Source: Limiplasma sp958448555 (GTDB lineage Bacteria; Bacillota; Clostridia; Christensenellales; Aristaeellaceae). From it: a stretch of DNA of 64,000 bases. Below are positions 50,811-61,751 of the stretch, piece after piece. Both the position numbers and the translations under genes were made by a program. The notes under the pieces are model-generated. The model was not told the origin of the DNA, searched no databases, and was given only the letters and a program-made list of their open reading frames with translations. The number at the start of each line of letters is the position of its first letter. Positions within the stretch are counted from its first letter, which is position 1. The stretch covers positions 1 through 64,000 of the forward strand of contig CAUDEL010000002.1 in the NCBI GenBank assembly GCA_958448555.1, read 5' to 3'.

Positions 50811-52892
50811 ATGGAAGCAAATCTCTCCCTGATGTATGTTCTGTCTTTCTTTTCTGTCCTGATCGCCTTTGCCTTCGCGGCATACCTATTTTTATGGGTA
50901 CGCAGGCAAAAGGGAGCAAATGCGCGCATCAGCGAGGTGGCGGCGCTCATCCAGGAGGGCGCAAAGACCTTTATGCGCAAGGAGTACCGCATGCTGACCG
51001 CCTTTGCGGGCGTGGCTGCGGCGCTGATCTTTATCCTCCTGCCAACGCCCATCTGGACGGGCCATCTCTCCCGAAACCTCGCCATGACCGCCGCTTATGT
51101 GGCCGGTACGGCGCTGAGCGCAATCGCGGGTAAGATCGGGATTCTCGTTGCCACCAACGCAAACGCGCGTGCCGCCGAGGGGGCCCGGCAGGGTGTTCGG
51201 CCTGCCTTCCTCATCGGCTTCAGGGGTGGCGCGGTGATGGGCCTGGCCGTGGTGGGCTTTAGCCTCCTGGGCGTGAGCGGCGTGCTCTGGCTCGCGGGCG
51301 ACAGCTCCATCCTGCTGGGCTTCAGCTTCGGCGCCAGCTCCCTGGCGCTGTTTGCCAAGGCGGGCGGCGGCATCTTCACCAAGACCGCCGACGTGAGCGC
51401 GGACCTGACCGGCAAGGTGGAGCTGGGCATCCCCGAGGATGACCCGCGAAATCCTGCGGTCATTGCCGACAACGTGGGCGACAACGTCGGCGACGTGGCC
51501 GGTATGGGCGCGGATCTGTTCGATTCCAACGTAGCGGCCATGACCTCGGCGCTGGTCATCGCCCAGACGCTGGGCGGCCAGGCCAACACGGCCATGGTGT
51601 TCTGCTATGCGGCCCTGGGACTGATTGCCTCCATTGTTGGCATCGCCACCGCGCGCATCGACAAGGGAGGAAGCCCCACCCGCGCGCTTAATGCGTCCAC
51701 CTATGTGACCACGGGCCTGTTCATTGCGCTCACCGCTCTGGCTACGGCTGTATTTGACGGCTTCCGCTGGCAGGTCTGGGGCGCGTCTACCGTTGGCCTG
51801 CTGGTGGGCGTCATCATCGGCATCACCACCGACTACTTCACCGACGATTCCAAACCCATCGTGCAGCGGGTGGCCCACGCCTCGCGCTCCGGCTCGGCCT
51901 TTACGGTGCTCTCGGGCATCTCCTACGGCTTTATCTCGGCGCTGCCGGCGATGATCGGTATCGCCGTGTCGGCCCTCACGGCCTACCGTCTCTGCGCCCC
52001 GCTGGGTGGCGACTACGCCATGTTCGGCATTGCGATGGCCGCGGTGGGCATGCTCTCCATCGTGGGCATGATTATCTCCAACGACGCCTACGGCCCCATC
52101 GTGGATAACGCGCGCGGCCTGGCGGAAATGGGCAATTTGGGGGAAGAAACCATTCGTGTGGCCGATGAGCTGGACAGCGCGGGCAACACCGTCAAGGCCG
52201 TCACCAAGGGCTTTGCCATTGGAGCGGCGGGACTGACGGTTATCTCTCTCCTGGGCGCGTATATCAGCGAGGTCAACGAGGCCCTGTCCGCTGCGGGCAA
52301 GGCTGTCATCACGGGCTTTGACGTCATGGACCCCGCGGTGTTCTTCGGCGTGCTTATCGGCGCGGCCATTCCCGCGGTCTTTTCGGCCATGCTGATGCTG
52401 GGCGTGGAGAAGAACGCGCAGCGCATGGTGGCGGAGATCCACCGTCAGTTCAGCGATATTCCCGGCCTGCGCGAAGGCCGCAAGGGTGTGAAACCCGAAT
52501 ATGACCGCTGCATCGACATCGCCACCTCAGGCGCGCTGATGGAGTTGATTCCCGCGGGGCTGATGTCCATCGCGGCCACAGTGCTGGTGGGCTTCGTGGG
52601 CGGTCCGCTGGCCATCGGCGGCTTCCTGCTGGGCAACATCGTAAGCGGATTGCTCCTGGCGCTGTTTATGTCCAACGCCGGCGGCCTGTGGGACAACGCT
52701 AAAAAGTATGTTGAGGCGGGACATGAGGGCGGCAAGGGCTCCAAGGCGCACAAGGCCGCCGTGGTGGGAGACACCGTGGGCGACCCCTTCAAGGACACGG
52801 CTGGCCCCTCCATCAACACTCAGATTACCGTGGTGTCGCTGGTGGCGTCGCTGATGAGCGGGCTGTTTGCGGCCTGGTCGCTGCTGGGATAA
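50811..52892 (+). CDS. hppA: Membrane-bound proton-pumping pyrophosphatase, probably K+-independent type
   Basis: A 693-residue integral membrane pump (about 15-16 helices) that uses pyrophosphate hydrolysis to export protons. The substrate motif DVSADLTGKVELGIPEDDPRNP (starting Asp194, written here only as DVSADLTGKVE to DDPRNP) and DNVGDNVGDVAGMGADLF are intact, as is the second half GDTVGDPFKDTAGPS. In GNTVKAVTKG, Lys462 occupies the position that is Ala in K+-dependent and Lys in K+-independent enzymes, so the latter class is expected. ATG 50811 follows AAAGGAG. A terminator follows at 52957. It gives the cell a way to save energy from biosynthetic pyrophosphate. Confidence 0.93.
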   Translation: MEANLSLMYVLSFFSVLIAFAFAAYLFLWVRRQKGANARISEVAALIQEGAKTFMRKEYRMLTAFAGVAAALIFILLPTPIWTGHLSRNLAMTAAYVAGTALSAIAGKIGILVATNANARAAEGARQGVRPAFLIGFRGGAVMGLAVVGFSLLGVSGVLWLAGDSSILLGFSFGASSLALFAKAGGGIFTKTADVSADLTGKVELGIPEDDPRNPAVIADNVGDNVGDVAGMGADLFDSNVAAMTSALVIAQTLGGQANTAMVFCYAALGLIASIVGIATARIDKGGSPTRALNASTYVTTGLFIALTALATAVFDGFRWQVWGASTVGLLVGVIIGITTDYFTDDSKPIVQRVAHASRSGSAFTVLSGISYGFISALPAMIGIAVSALTAYRLCAPLGGDYAMFGIAMAAVGMLSIVGMIISNDAYGPIVDNARGLAEMGNLGEETIRVADELDSAGNTVKAVTKGFAIGAAGLTVISLLGAYISEVNEALSAAGKAVITGFDVMDPAVFFGVLIGAAIPAVFSAMLMLGVEKNAQRMVAEIHRQFSDIPGLREGRKGVKPEYDRCIDIATSGALMELIPAGLMSIAATVLVGFVGGPLAIGGFLLGNIVSGLLLALFMSNAGGLWDNAKKYVEAGHEGGKGSKAHKAAVVGDTVGDPFKDTAGPSINTQITVVSLVASLMSGLFAAWSLLG

Positions 52893-52956
52893 GCAAAACA
52901 GGCATTTGACGGGGTTCAGCCCGCCTTTCAAAGCGCCGGACCCTGTCTGACGCTGA

Positions 52957-52981
52957 GGCGGCCCGGATGGGCCGCCTTTTT
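52957..52981 (+). terminator. Rho-independent terminator of hppA
   Basis: GGCGGCCC (52957-52964), GGAT loop, GGGCCGCC (52969-52976), then TTTTT. Confidence 0.85.
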
Positions 52982-52997
52982 CACATGCCGTCAATGC

Positions 52998-53026
52998 TTG
53001 TTTTTTTTTCGTGAGAATGTTATAAT
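52998..53026 (+). promoter_or_regulatory. Sigma-A promoter of the yicC-coaBC operon
   Basis: TTGTTT (52998-53003), a 17-base spacer and consensus TATAAT (53021-53026), 37 bases before the yicC start. Confidence 0.65.
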
Positions 53027-53062
53027 CAAGGTTACGAATGAAGCAAGGAGGCGAGCGGTTCC

Positions 53063-53938
53063 ATGCAGAGCATGACGGGATACGGCCGGGCGCGGGCCTG
53101 CCGCGACGGGCGGGAAATCACCATCGAGCTCAAAACCGTCAACCACCGTTTTCTGGATCTCTCCTTCCGAATCCCCAAAAACCTGGCCTTTCTTGAGGAC
53201 CCGCTGCGCAGCCGCATCAATGCCAGCGGCCTGAGACGCGGGCATGTGGACGTCTTTGTCACCTACGCCAACACCCGCACCGACGCGCGGGAGGTGCGGC
53301 TGGACGGGGCGCTGCTGGAGGCGTTTTCTCAGGCGCTGGCGGACGCTCAGGTCGCTTTGAAGCCCTACGGCCGCATGATGAGCGCGGGCGAGGTGCTCAC
53401 CTTGAGCGGGGCGCTGAGCATCGCGCAGGCGGAGGAGGACGCGGAGGCGGTTACGGAGCTGGCGGCGGAGGCGTTTGACGCGGCGCTGGACAAGCTCATG
53501 GATATGCGCGCCCTGGAGGGCGAGCATCTCGGCGCCGATCTGCTGGGCAACCTGGAGGAGCTTTCGGCGCTTGTGCGCAGCATTACCGACCGGGCGCCCG
53601 AGGTGCCGCGCGAATACCGCCAGCGCCTCATGGCCAGACTGGAAGAATGGCAGGTTAACGCCGACCCGCAGCGCGTCGCGCAGGAGGTGGCGCTCATGGC
53701 GGACCACTGTGCCATCGACGAGGAGCTCAGCCGCCTGCAAAGCCATATCGCACAGTTTCGCTCCAGCGTGGAAAACGGCACGGAGGTGGGGCGCAAGCTG
53801 GACTTTTTGCTCCAGGAGATGAACCGCGAGATCAACACCATCGGCTCCAAGGCCTCCGACGCGGAGATCTCCGGATGCGTTGTCAACGCAAAATGCGTGG
53901 TGGAGAAGCTGCGCGAGCAGGTGCAAAACGTCGTCTAA
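53063..53938 (+). CDS. yicC: YicC/YloC family endoribonuclease-like protein
   Basis: A 291-residue protein of the YicC/YloC family. The start MQSMTGYGRA and the end REINTIGSKASDAEISGCVVNAKCVVEKLREQ, split here as REINTIGSKASD and VVNAKCVVEKLREQ, are the family hallmarks. Members degrade RNA in E. coli and Bacillus. It opens the operon with remA, gmk, rpoZ and coaBC, the usual Firmicutes order. RBS AAGGAGG. Confidence 0.92.
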   Translation: MQSMTGYGRARACRDGREITIELKTVNHRFLDLSFRIPKNLAFLEDPLRSRINASGLRRGHVDVFVTYANTRTDAREVRLDGALLEAFSQALADAQVALKPYGRMMSAGEVLTLSGALSIAQAEEDAEAVTELAAEAFDAALDKLMDMRALEGEHLGADLLGNLEELSALVRSITDRAPEVPREYRQRLMARLEEWQVNADPQRVAQEVALMADHCAIDEELSRLQSHIAQFRSSVENGTEVGRKLDFLLQEMNREINTIGSKASDAEISGCVVNAKCVVEKLREQVQNVV

Positions 53939-53958
53939 CCAAAGGAAGGGGGCTTTGG

Positions 53959-54216
53959 GTGCTCAGGCTCATTAACATCGGCTTTGGCAATATGATCGCT
54001 GCCGACCGCATCATCGCCATCGTCAGCCCGGACAGCGCGCCGGTCAAGCGCATGATTCAGGAGGCGCGGGACCTCAAGCGCGTCATCGACGCGACCCAGG
54101 GACGGCGCACCCGTGCCGTGATCCAGACCGACAGCGACCATGTGGTGCTCTCCGCCATTCAGCCCGAGACCATCGCGGGCCGGGTGGGGATGCGCGACGA
54201 GGAAAAGGAGGTCTAA
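53959..54216 (+). CDS. remA: RemA-like DNA-binding regulator (DUF370)
   Basis: An 85-residue RemA-family protein. LINIGFGNMIAADRIIAIVS and the end TDSDHVVLSAIQPETIAGR are family signatures. RemA assembles into rings that wrap DNA and activates matrix genes in Bacillus. GTG start at 53959 follows AAAGGAAGGGGG. gmk starts three bases after its stop. Confidence 0.9.
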   Translation: MLRLINIGFGNMIAADRIIAIVSPDSAPVKRMIQEARDLKRVIDATQGRRTRAVIQTDSDHVVLSAIQPETIAGRVGMRDEEKEV

Positions 54217-54219
54217 CCC

Positions 54220-54831
54220 ATGGCGGTCCAGATCAAACGCACGGGGATGCTGCTCATCATCTCGGGCCCTTCGGGCACGGGCAAGGGAACGCTGGTGAAA
54301 AAGCTGATGGACTCAGACCCCAGCTTTCGCTTCTCCTGTAGCGTGACCACGCGCAAGCCCCGGGATAACGAGATCGAAGGCATCCATTACCATTTTGTGA
54401 CGGACGCGCAATATGACCATCTGGTGGAGAAGGGCGCGTTTCTGGAGCACGCCACGGTGCACGGACACCGATACGGGACGCTGCGCGCGCCCGTGGAGGA
54501 GCTCATGGAGCAGGGCTGCAACGTGCTTTTGGACATCGACCCACGGGGCGCCATCAGCGTGATGGAGAACACGGACGATTATGTGAGCGTTTTTGTCCTT
54601 CCGCCCAGCTTTGAGGATCTGCGCGTGAGGCTGCATACACGCAACACCGACGACCCGGTGGAAATCGAGCGCCGGCTCAAAAACGCGCGGGGCGAGGTCA
54701 AGAAGATCGACCGCTATCAGTACGCCATCGTCAATGACAACCTGGAGCTGGCCTTTTCTCAGCTACAGAGCATCGTCAGCGCCGAGAAGCAGCGCACCAC
54801 GCGCTTCCATCCCCATATCACCGAAGACTGA
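54220..54831 (+). CDS. gmk: Guanylate kinase
   Basis: A 203-residue enzyme that phosphorylates GMP to GDP. The P-loop is GPSGTGKGT (about 13-21); SVTTRKPRDNEIEGIHYHFV binds GMP, and the lid has RLKNARGEV. Length and motifs are standard. RBS GGAGG, directly after remA. Confidence 0.96.
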   Translation: MAVQIKRTGMLLIISGPSGTGKGTLVKKLMDSDPSFRFSCSVTTRKPRDNEIEGIHYHFVTDAQYDHLVEKGAFLEHATVHGHRYGTLRAPVEELMEQGCNVLLDIDPRGAISVMENTDDYVSVFVLPPSFEDLRVRLHTRNTDDPVEIERRLKNARGEVKKIDRYQYAIVNDNLELAFSQLQSIVSAEKQRTTRFHPHITED

Positions 54832-54877
54832 CCCATGGCGCGCCGCGCCGCATGTATATTGAAGGAGGAAAGCAAAC

Positions 54878-55090
54878 ATGGCCATTGTGGACCCGACCAT
54901 CGTTGAACTGTGCGAAAAGGTGGACTGCCGCTACACGCTGGTGGTGGAGGCCAGCAAGCGCGCCCGCCAGCTTGTGGACGGAGCCCAGCCCCTGATTGAT
55001 CCCAAGGACATGAAGCCCCTGAAGATCGCCGTCGAGGAGATCAACCGCGGCCTGCTCACCTATGAGCGCGACGCCGACCTGGAGGGCTGA
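54878..55090 (+). CDS. rpoZ: RNA polymerase omega subunit
   Basis: A 70-residue omega subunit. CRYTLVVEASKRARQLVDG and KPLKIAVEEINRGLLTYE are the conserved core that clamps the beta' C terminus. RBS GAAGGAGG. coaBC begins two bases after the stop codon. Confidence 0.92.
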   Translation: MAIVDPTIVELCEKVDCRYTLVVEASKRARQLVDGAQPLIDPKDMKPLKIAVEEINRGLLTYERDADLEG

Positions 55091-55091
55091 T

Positions 55092-56291
55092 ATGCTCACC
55101 GGCAGGCATGTGGTGATGGGCGTCACCGGCGGCATCGCGGCCTACAAGGCGTGCGAGGTCGTTTCGCGCCTGAAGAAACTGGGCGCGGACGTGGATGTCA
55201 TCATGACGGAAAACGCCGCCAGGCTCGTCGCGCCGCTCACGTTTGAAACCCTCAGCGCCCGCCCGGTAAGCGTGGACACGTTCGCGCGCATGGCGTCGTG
55301 GGATGTCAGGCACATCTCCCTGGCGCAGAAGGCCGATCTGATGCTCGTGGCCCCGGCCACGGCCAACCTGATGGCCAAGCTGGCCTGCGGCATTGCCGAC
55401 GACATGCTGACCACCACGCTTTTGGCTACCAAAGCGCCCATTGTGCTTGCGCCCGCGATGAACACCGGCATGTGGACGGCTGAGGCGACGCAGCAGAACC
55501 TCAGAACCCTTCTTGCCCGCGGGGTGCGTACCGTGGGCCCGGACAGCGGCCGCCTGGCCTGCGGCGACAGCGGCGCGGGCCGCATGAGCGAGCCGGAGGC
55601 CATCGTGGAGGCGGTCTGCGGCCTGCTGTGCCATCGAAGGGACATGGAGGGCCTGCGGGTCCTGGTTACCGCCGGGCCGACGGTGGAGCGCATCGACCCG
55701 GTGCGCTACCTCACCAACGATTCCTCCGGCAAGATGGGCTACGCGCTGGCCGAAGCCGCCAGGGACCGCGGGGCGCGGGTGACGCTCCTTTCCGGGCCGG
55801 TGCATATCGCCCCGCCGCAGGGTGTGGAAACGGTGCCGGTCATCTCCACGCAGAGCCTCTACGACGCCATGCTGGAGCGCTGCGGGGAGCAGGACATCAT
55901 CGTGCAGGCGGCCGCTCCGGCGGATTACCGGGTGGAGCACCCCGCGGCGCAGAAGCTCAAGAAGCGCGCGGGCGAGCCGCTGGTCCTCACTTTGGTGGAA
56001 AACCCCGACATCGCCAAAGCCGTGGGGAAGCGCAAGCGCCCCGGACAGGTGCTGGTGGGCTTTGCGGCCGAAACGCAGGATCTGCTGGCAAACGCGAAGA
56101 GAAAGCTGGCCGGCAAGAACCTGGATCTGATCGTGGCCAACGACGTGACCGCCGAGGGCGCGGGCTTTGGCACGGACACCAATCTGGTGACCCTGATTAC
56201 GCGGGAGGGCGAAACGGCGCTTCCGCTCATGAGCAAGCGGGAGGTCGCCGGCCGGATCTGGGATGCGGCGATGACCATTTTCAAAGGCTGA
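55092..56291 (+). CDS. coaBC: Bifunctional phosphopantothenoylcysteine decarboxylase / phosphopantothenate-cysteine ligase
   Basis: A 399-residue CoA-biosynthesis enzyme. The CoaC half has GVTGGIAAYKA, catalytic His in HISLAQKADL and PAMNTGMW; the CoaB half starts near 185 with VTAGPTVERIDPVRYLTN and includes VGFAAET and LDLIVANDV. It closes the operon and ends at a terminator. Length is standard. RBS GGAGGG. Confidence 0.95.
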   Translation: MLTGRHVVMGVTGGIAAYKACEVVSRLKKLGADVDVIMTENAARLVAPLTFETLSARPVSVDTFARMASWDVRHISLAQKADLMLVAPATANLMAKLACGIADDMLTTTLLATKAPIVLAPAMNTGMWTAEATQQNLRTLLARGVRTVGPDSGRLACGDSGAGRMSEPEAIVEAVCGLLCHRRDMEGLRVLVTAGPTVERIDPVRYLTNDSSGKMGYALAEAARDRGARVTLLSGPVHIAPPQGVETVPVISTQSLYDAMLERCGEQDIIVQAAAPADYRVEHPAAQKLKKRAGEPLVLTLVENPDIAKAVGKRKRPGQVLVGFAAETQDLLANAKRKLAGKNLDLIVANDVTAEGAGFGTDTNLVTLITREGETALPLMSKREVAGRIWDAAMTIFKG

Positions 56292-56298
56292 TATTTAA

Positions 56299-56330
56299 GC
56301 GCGGACGGCCCTTTGCAGGGCCGTCCGCGC
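56299..56330. terminator. Bidirectional terminator between coaBC and lonB
   Basis: A perfect 14-bp stem (56299-56312 with 56317-56330) with a TTGC loop; plus-strand side followed by CATTTC, minus-strand side by TTAAATAT. Confidence 0.75.
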
Positions 56331-56334
56331 CATT

Positions 56335-58101
56335 TCAGCCGTTGCCGGCGGCGGTCTGTTCCTCGGCGGCCAGCACGGGCGCGGGGGCGGCGGGGATGCC
56401 GGCCGCGGCCGCGGGCGCCTGCGCGCAGGCGGGGAGCAGCATGCGCTCCAGCGCCTCCTCCAGCGTGGCGATGGGGCAGACCTCGATGGTGGTATGCTCG
56501 AAGCGCTCCATGCGGTTGTCCTGCGGGATGAGCACCGTGCTCAGGCCCGCGCGCTCGGCCGCTTCCACCTTGCCGGGCACCCCGCCCACGGGCTTGACCA
56601 GCCCGCGGACGGAAACCTCGCCCGTCACGGCGACATGGCCGTCCACCGGCCGGCCGGTAAGGGCGCTGGCCGCCACAACCGCCATGGCCACGCCCGCGGA
56701 GGGCCCGTCCACGGGCGTGCCGCCGGGGAAGTTGATGTGCAGGTCATAGTCATGGGTATGATACCCCATGCCGTTGAGCAGGGTGATGACGTTTTCCAGC
56801 GAGCTTCTCGCGGTGGATTTGCGGCGGATGCGTCGGCCTTCCGCGCCCAGCTCCTCCTCCTCCACGATGCCCGTGATGGTCAGCCGGCCGCAGCCCGGCT
56901 GCGCCACGGCTTCGATCTCCATGGTCGCGCCCTGGTGGCTGCCCACGATGGCCAGCCCATGGACCACGCCCACGCGGTTGCGCGTGTCGGCATGCTGGTC
57001 GGGCCGCGCGGCGTAGTGGCCGGAATAGACGACCCATTCCACGTCCTCGGTATGGATGTCCGTGCGCTCCTCCATCTGCGCAAGCCCCGCGCACATCTGC
57101 ACGATGTTGACCGCGTCGCGCCCACAGGCGGCAAAGCGTCCGACCATGCGCGCATCCTCGCGCGTCATGGAAAATCCGGCGCGCTCGGCGCTGTGGAAGG
57201 CGATGTCGGCGATTTCCTCCGGCTCCAGCGCGCGGAAGAAAACCTCCATGCAACGGCTGCGCAGCGCGGGGGAGATCTCCTGCGGGCTGCGGGTGGTCGC
57301 GCCCACCAGGCGGAAGTCCGCGGGAAGGCCGTTTTTGAAGATGTCGTGGATGTAGCGCGGAACGCCCGTGTCGTCGGGGTTGTAGTAGGCCGACTCCAGC
57401 ATCACCTTGCGGTCCTCCAGCACCTTGAGCAGCTTGTTCATCTGGATGGGGTGCAATTCGCCAATCTCGTCCAGAAACAATACCCCGCCGTGCGCCCTGC
57501 TCACCGCGCCGGGCTTGGGCTGGGGAATTCCCTGCACGCCCAGCGGGCCCGCCCCCTGATAGATGGGGTCGTGCACGCTGCCGATGAGCGGGTCGGCGAT
57601 GGCGCGCTCGTCAAAGCGCACGCAGGTGGCGTCCATCTCGATAAAGGGCGCGTTGGGCAGAAACGGCGTGCCCTTGCTCTTTTTGGCCGCCTCCAGCACC
57701 AGCCGGGCGGCGCAGGTCTTGCCGATGCCCGGAGGCCCGTAGATCAGAACATGCTGCGGGTTTTTTCCGCAAAGAATGGCCTTGAGGGATTTGATGCCGT
57801 CCTCCTGGCCCACGATGTCGGAGAACTTCGCGGGGCGCACGCGCTCGGCAAGCGGCTCGCTGAGCTTGAGCGCGCGCATCTTTTGCAGGCGCTCGTATTC
57901 CCGGCCGCTCTCACGGCGGTGCGACGGCTGCGCTCTGCGCTGCTGGCGAAGCTGGGTGTAGAAATAGACGCCCACCACAATGGTGACCAATAGCTGAATG
58001 GCAAACAAAACGGCGCTGACCAACGCAAGAAACCTCCATTCACGGGATGCTTCCGCCTCCCCATGTTCCCCGCTAGCTTGTGAGGAACGCCGCGGTTCCA
58101 T
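56335..58101 (-). CDS. lonB: Membrane-linked Lon-type protease LonB
   Basis: A 588-residue ATP-dependent protease of the sporulation LonB type. One N-terminal membrane helix (about 24-47) replaces the Lon substrate domain. The AAA domain has GPPGIGKT and GVLFLDEIGEL, and the protease domain has catalytic Ser468 (VDGPSAGVAMA) and Lys in GGVPGKVEAAERAG. An Ala/Pro-rich C-terminal tail is extra. In Bacillus LonB acts in the forespore. It stands back to back with lonA. The ATG has only a weak RBS. Confidence 0.9.
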   Translation of the reverse strand: MEPRRSSQASGEHGEAEASREWRFLALVSAVLFAIQLLVTIVVGVYFYTQLRQQRRAQPSHRRESGREYERLQKMRALKLSEPLAERVRPAKFSDIVGQEDGIKSLKAILCGKNPQHVLIYGPPGIGKTCAARLVLEAAKKSKGTPFLPNAPFIEMDATCVRFDERAIADPLIGSVHDPIYQGAGPLGVQGIPQPKPGAVSRAHGGVLFLDEIGELHPIQMNKLLKVLEDRKVMLESAYYNPDDTGVPRYIHDIFKNGLPADFRLVGATTRSPQEISPALRSRCMEVFFRALEPEEIADIAFHSAERAGFSMTREDARMVGRFAACGRDAVNIVQMCAGLAQMEERTDIHTEDVEWVVYSGHYAARPDQHADTRNRVGVVHGLAIVGSHQGATMEIEAVAQPGCGRLTITGIVEEEELGAEGRRIRRKSTARSSLENVITLLNGMGYHTHDYDLHINFPGGTPVDGPSAGVAMAVVAASALTGRPVDGHVAVTGEVSVRGLVKPVGGVPGKVEAAERAGLSTVLIPQDNRMERFEHTTIEVCPIATLEEALERMLLPACAQAPAAAAGIPAAPAPVLAAEEQTAAGNG

Positions 58102-58153
58102 GTATGGGGGTTGCTGGCAGCGGCGTAGGTTTGTGACAATCCCGCCCTATGGC

Positions 58154-58182
58154 TTGCATTTGGCCGGAAATGCCGCTATAAT
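58154..58182 (+). promoter_or_regulatory. Sigma-A promoter of lonA
   Basis: TTGCAT (58154-58159), a 17-base spacer and TATAAT (58177-58182). No CIRCE-like or CtsR-like repeat was recognised. Confidence 0.6.
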
Positions 58183-58246
58183 CGTTCTGCGCCGCTTCTG
58201 AGCGCGCAATCACGCCCGCCTTTTCGCGGGCGATCGGAGGATTTCT

Positions 58247-60655
<2,409 letters not shown>

Positions 60656-60656
60656 T

Positions 60657-61253
60657 ATGGAAATCAAAACAGCGTCGTTTGTGACCAGCCTTGCCCGTTA
60701 CCACCAGCAGCCCCCCGTCACCCTCCCGCAGCTTGCGGTGGTGGGCAAGAGCAACGTGGGCAAGAGCTCGCTCATCAATGCGCTGTGCGGCCGCAAAAAG
60801 CTGTGCAAAACCAGCTCGACCCCCGGAAAGACGCGGCTGATTAACATCTTTCTCATCAACGGGGCCTTCCATCTGGTGGACCTGCCCGGCTACGGCTTTG
60901 CGCGGGTGAATCAGGCGGAAAAGCAGCGCTGGGGCGAGATGATGGACGGCTATTTTCAGGAAAGCACGCTGCTTCGGCACGTCCTGCTGCTGGCGGACAT
61001 CCGGCACGAGCCTACGCAGGATGATGTGGCCATGGCGCAGTATTTCCGTCAGATGGAGATTCCCTTCACCGTCGTGGCGACCAAGGCCGATAAGATCAGC
61101 CGCGGCGCGCGCATGAAGCACGTCGCGCCCATCTGCCGCGCGCTGCTGGTACAGCCCTGGGAGGTTATCGTCTTTTCCAGCGAGGACCTGACCGGCCGCG
61201 AGGCGCTTTTGGAGCGCATCGGCGCGCTGATGGAGGAAAAGGCCGCCGAATGA
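60657..61253 (+). CDS. engB: Ribosome biogenesis GTPase EngB/YsxC
   Basis: A 198-residue GTPase needed for 50S assembly. G1 is GKSNVGKSSLINAL, G3 DLPGYGFA and G4 TKADK, all intact. It is coupled to lon, with the RBS (AAAGGAG) inside the end of lon. Confidence 0.95.
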   Translation: MEIKTASFVTSLARYHQQPPVTLPQLAVVGKSNVGKSSLINALCGRKKLCKTSSTPGKTRLINIFLINGAFHLVDLPGYGFARVNQAEKQRWGEMMDGYFQESTLLRHVLLLADIRHEPTQDDVAMAQYFRQMEIPFTVVATKADKISRGARMKHVAPICRALLVQPWEVIVFSSEDLTGREALLERIGALMEEKAAE

Positions 61254-61330
61254 GCCCCGCGCGGCGCACCCGTCTTTCGCCTGCGGCATACCATGCAATA
61301 GCCAACCCATGGCAGTTGGAAAGGAGTGGT

Positions 61331-61666
61331 ATGATGCAGAGCTACCCATGGATGCATCCTGCGCTGCAAGTCAGCGAGGCGGTGCTGCTGCCGGCATTGC
61401 CAAGGCGCAGCGGCGTGACCGGCCCGCGTTTTACGCAACGGTTTGCCAACCTGTCGACCGAACCCTTCAGACCCGTTCCGGCGGAGGGAATCGCCGAGCA
61501 GCCGGCGGCGCTGAGTACGTACGTGCGGCCCCGGGGAAGCATGGCGGGCCGGGGCGTCCTCAGAGCGGCGGGCGTGAGCATGAATCCCTGGAACCAGTGG
61601 GCCCGTCCCGCGTATGCCGGACCCGGACGAAGCCTTCCGCTCTCCCGCCGCTGCCGCATACGCTGA
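61331..61666 (+). CDS. Small basic protein of unknown function
   Basis: A 111-residue Arg/Pro-rich protein (start MMQSYPWMHPALQVSEAVLL). AAAGGAG lies at a good distance from the two ATGs at 61331 and 61334, and a terminator follows 50 bases after the stop, which supports a real gene. There is no domain that I recognise and no signal peptide. An overlapping longer frame (61309-61779) runs through the terminator and is less likely. It may instead be non-coding. Confidence 0.4.
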   Translation: MMQSYPWMHPALQVSEAVLLPALPRRSGVTGPRFTQRFANLSTEPFRPVPAEGIAEQPAALSTYVRPRGSMAGRGVLRAAGVSMNPWNQWARPAYAGPGRSLPLSRRCRIR

Positions 61667-61716
61667 AGGGCGGTTTGGGCTTGAAGACTGCGCAGGTGGA
61701 CTTTTTCGACAACCTG

Positions 61717-61750
61717 AAGCCGCTGTCCCGCAAACGGGACAGCGGCTTTT
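61717..61750 (+). terminator. Rho-independent terminator
   Basis: AAGCCGCTGTCCCG (61717-61730), CAAA loop, CGGGACAGCGGCTT (61735-61748), then TT. It sits just before the end of the convergent CAP-domain gene. Confidence 0.75.
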
Positions 61751-61751
61751 G

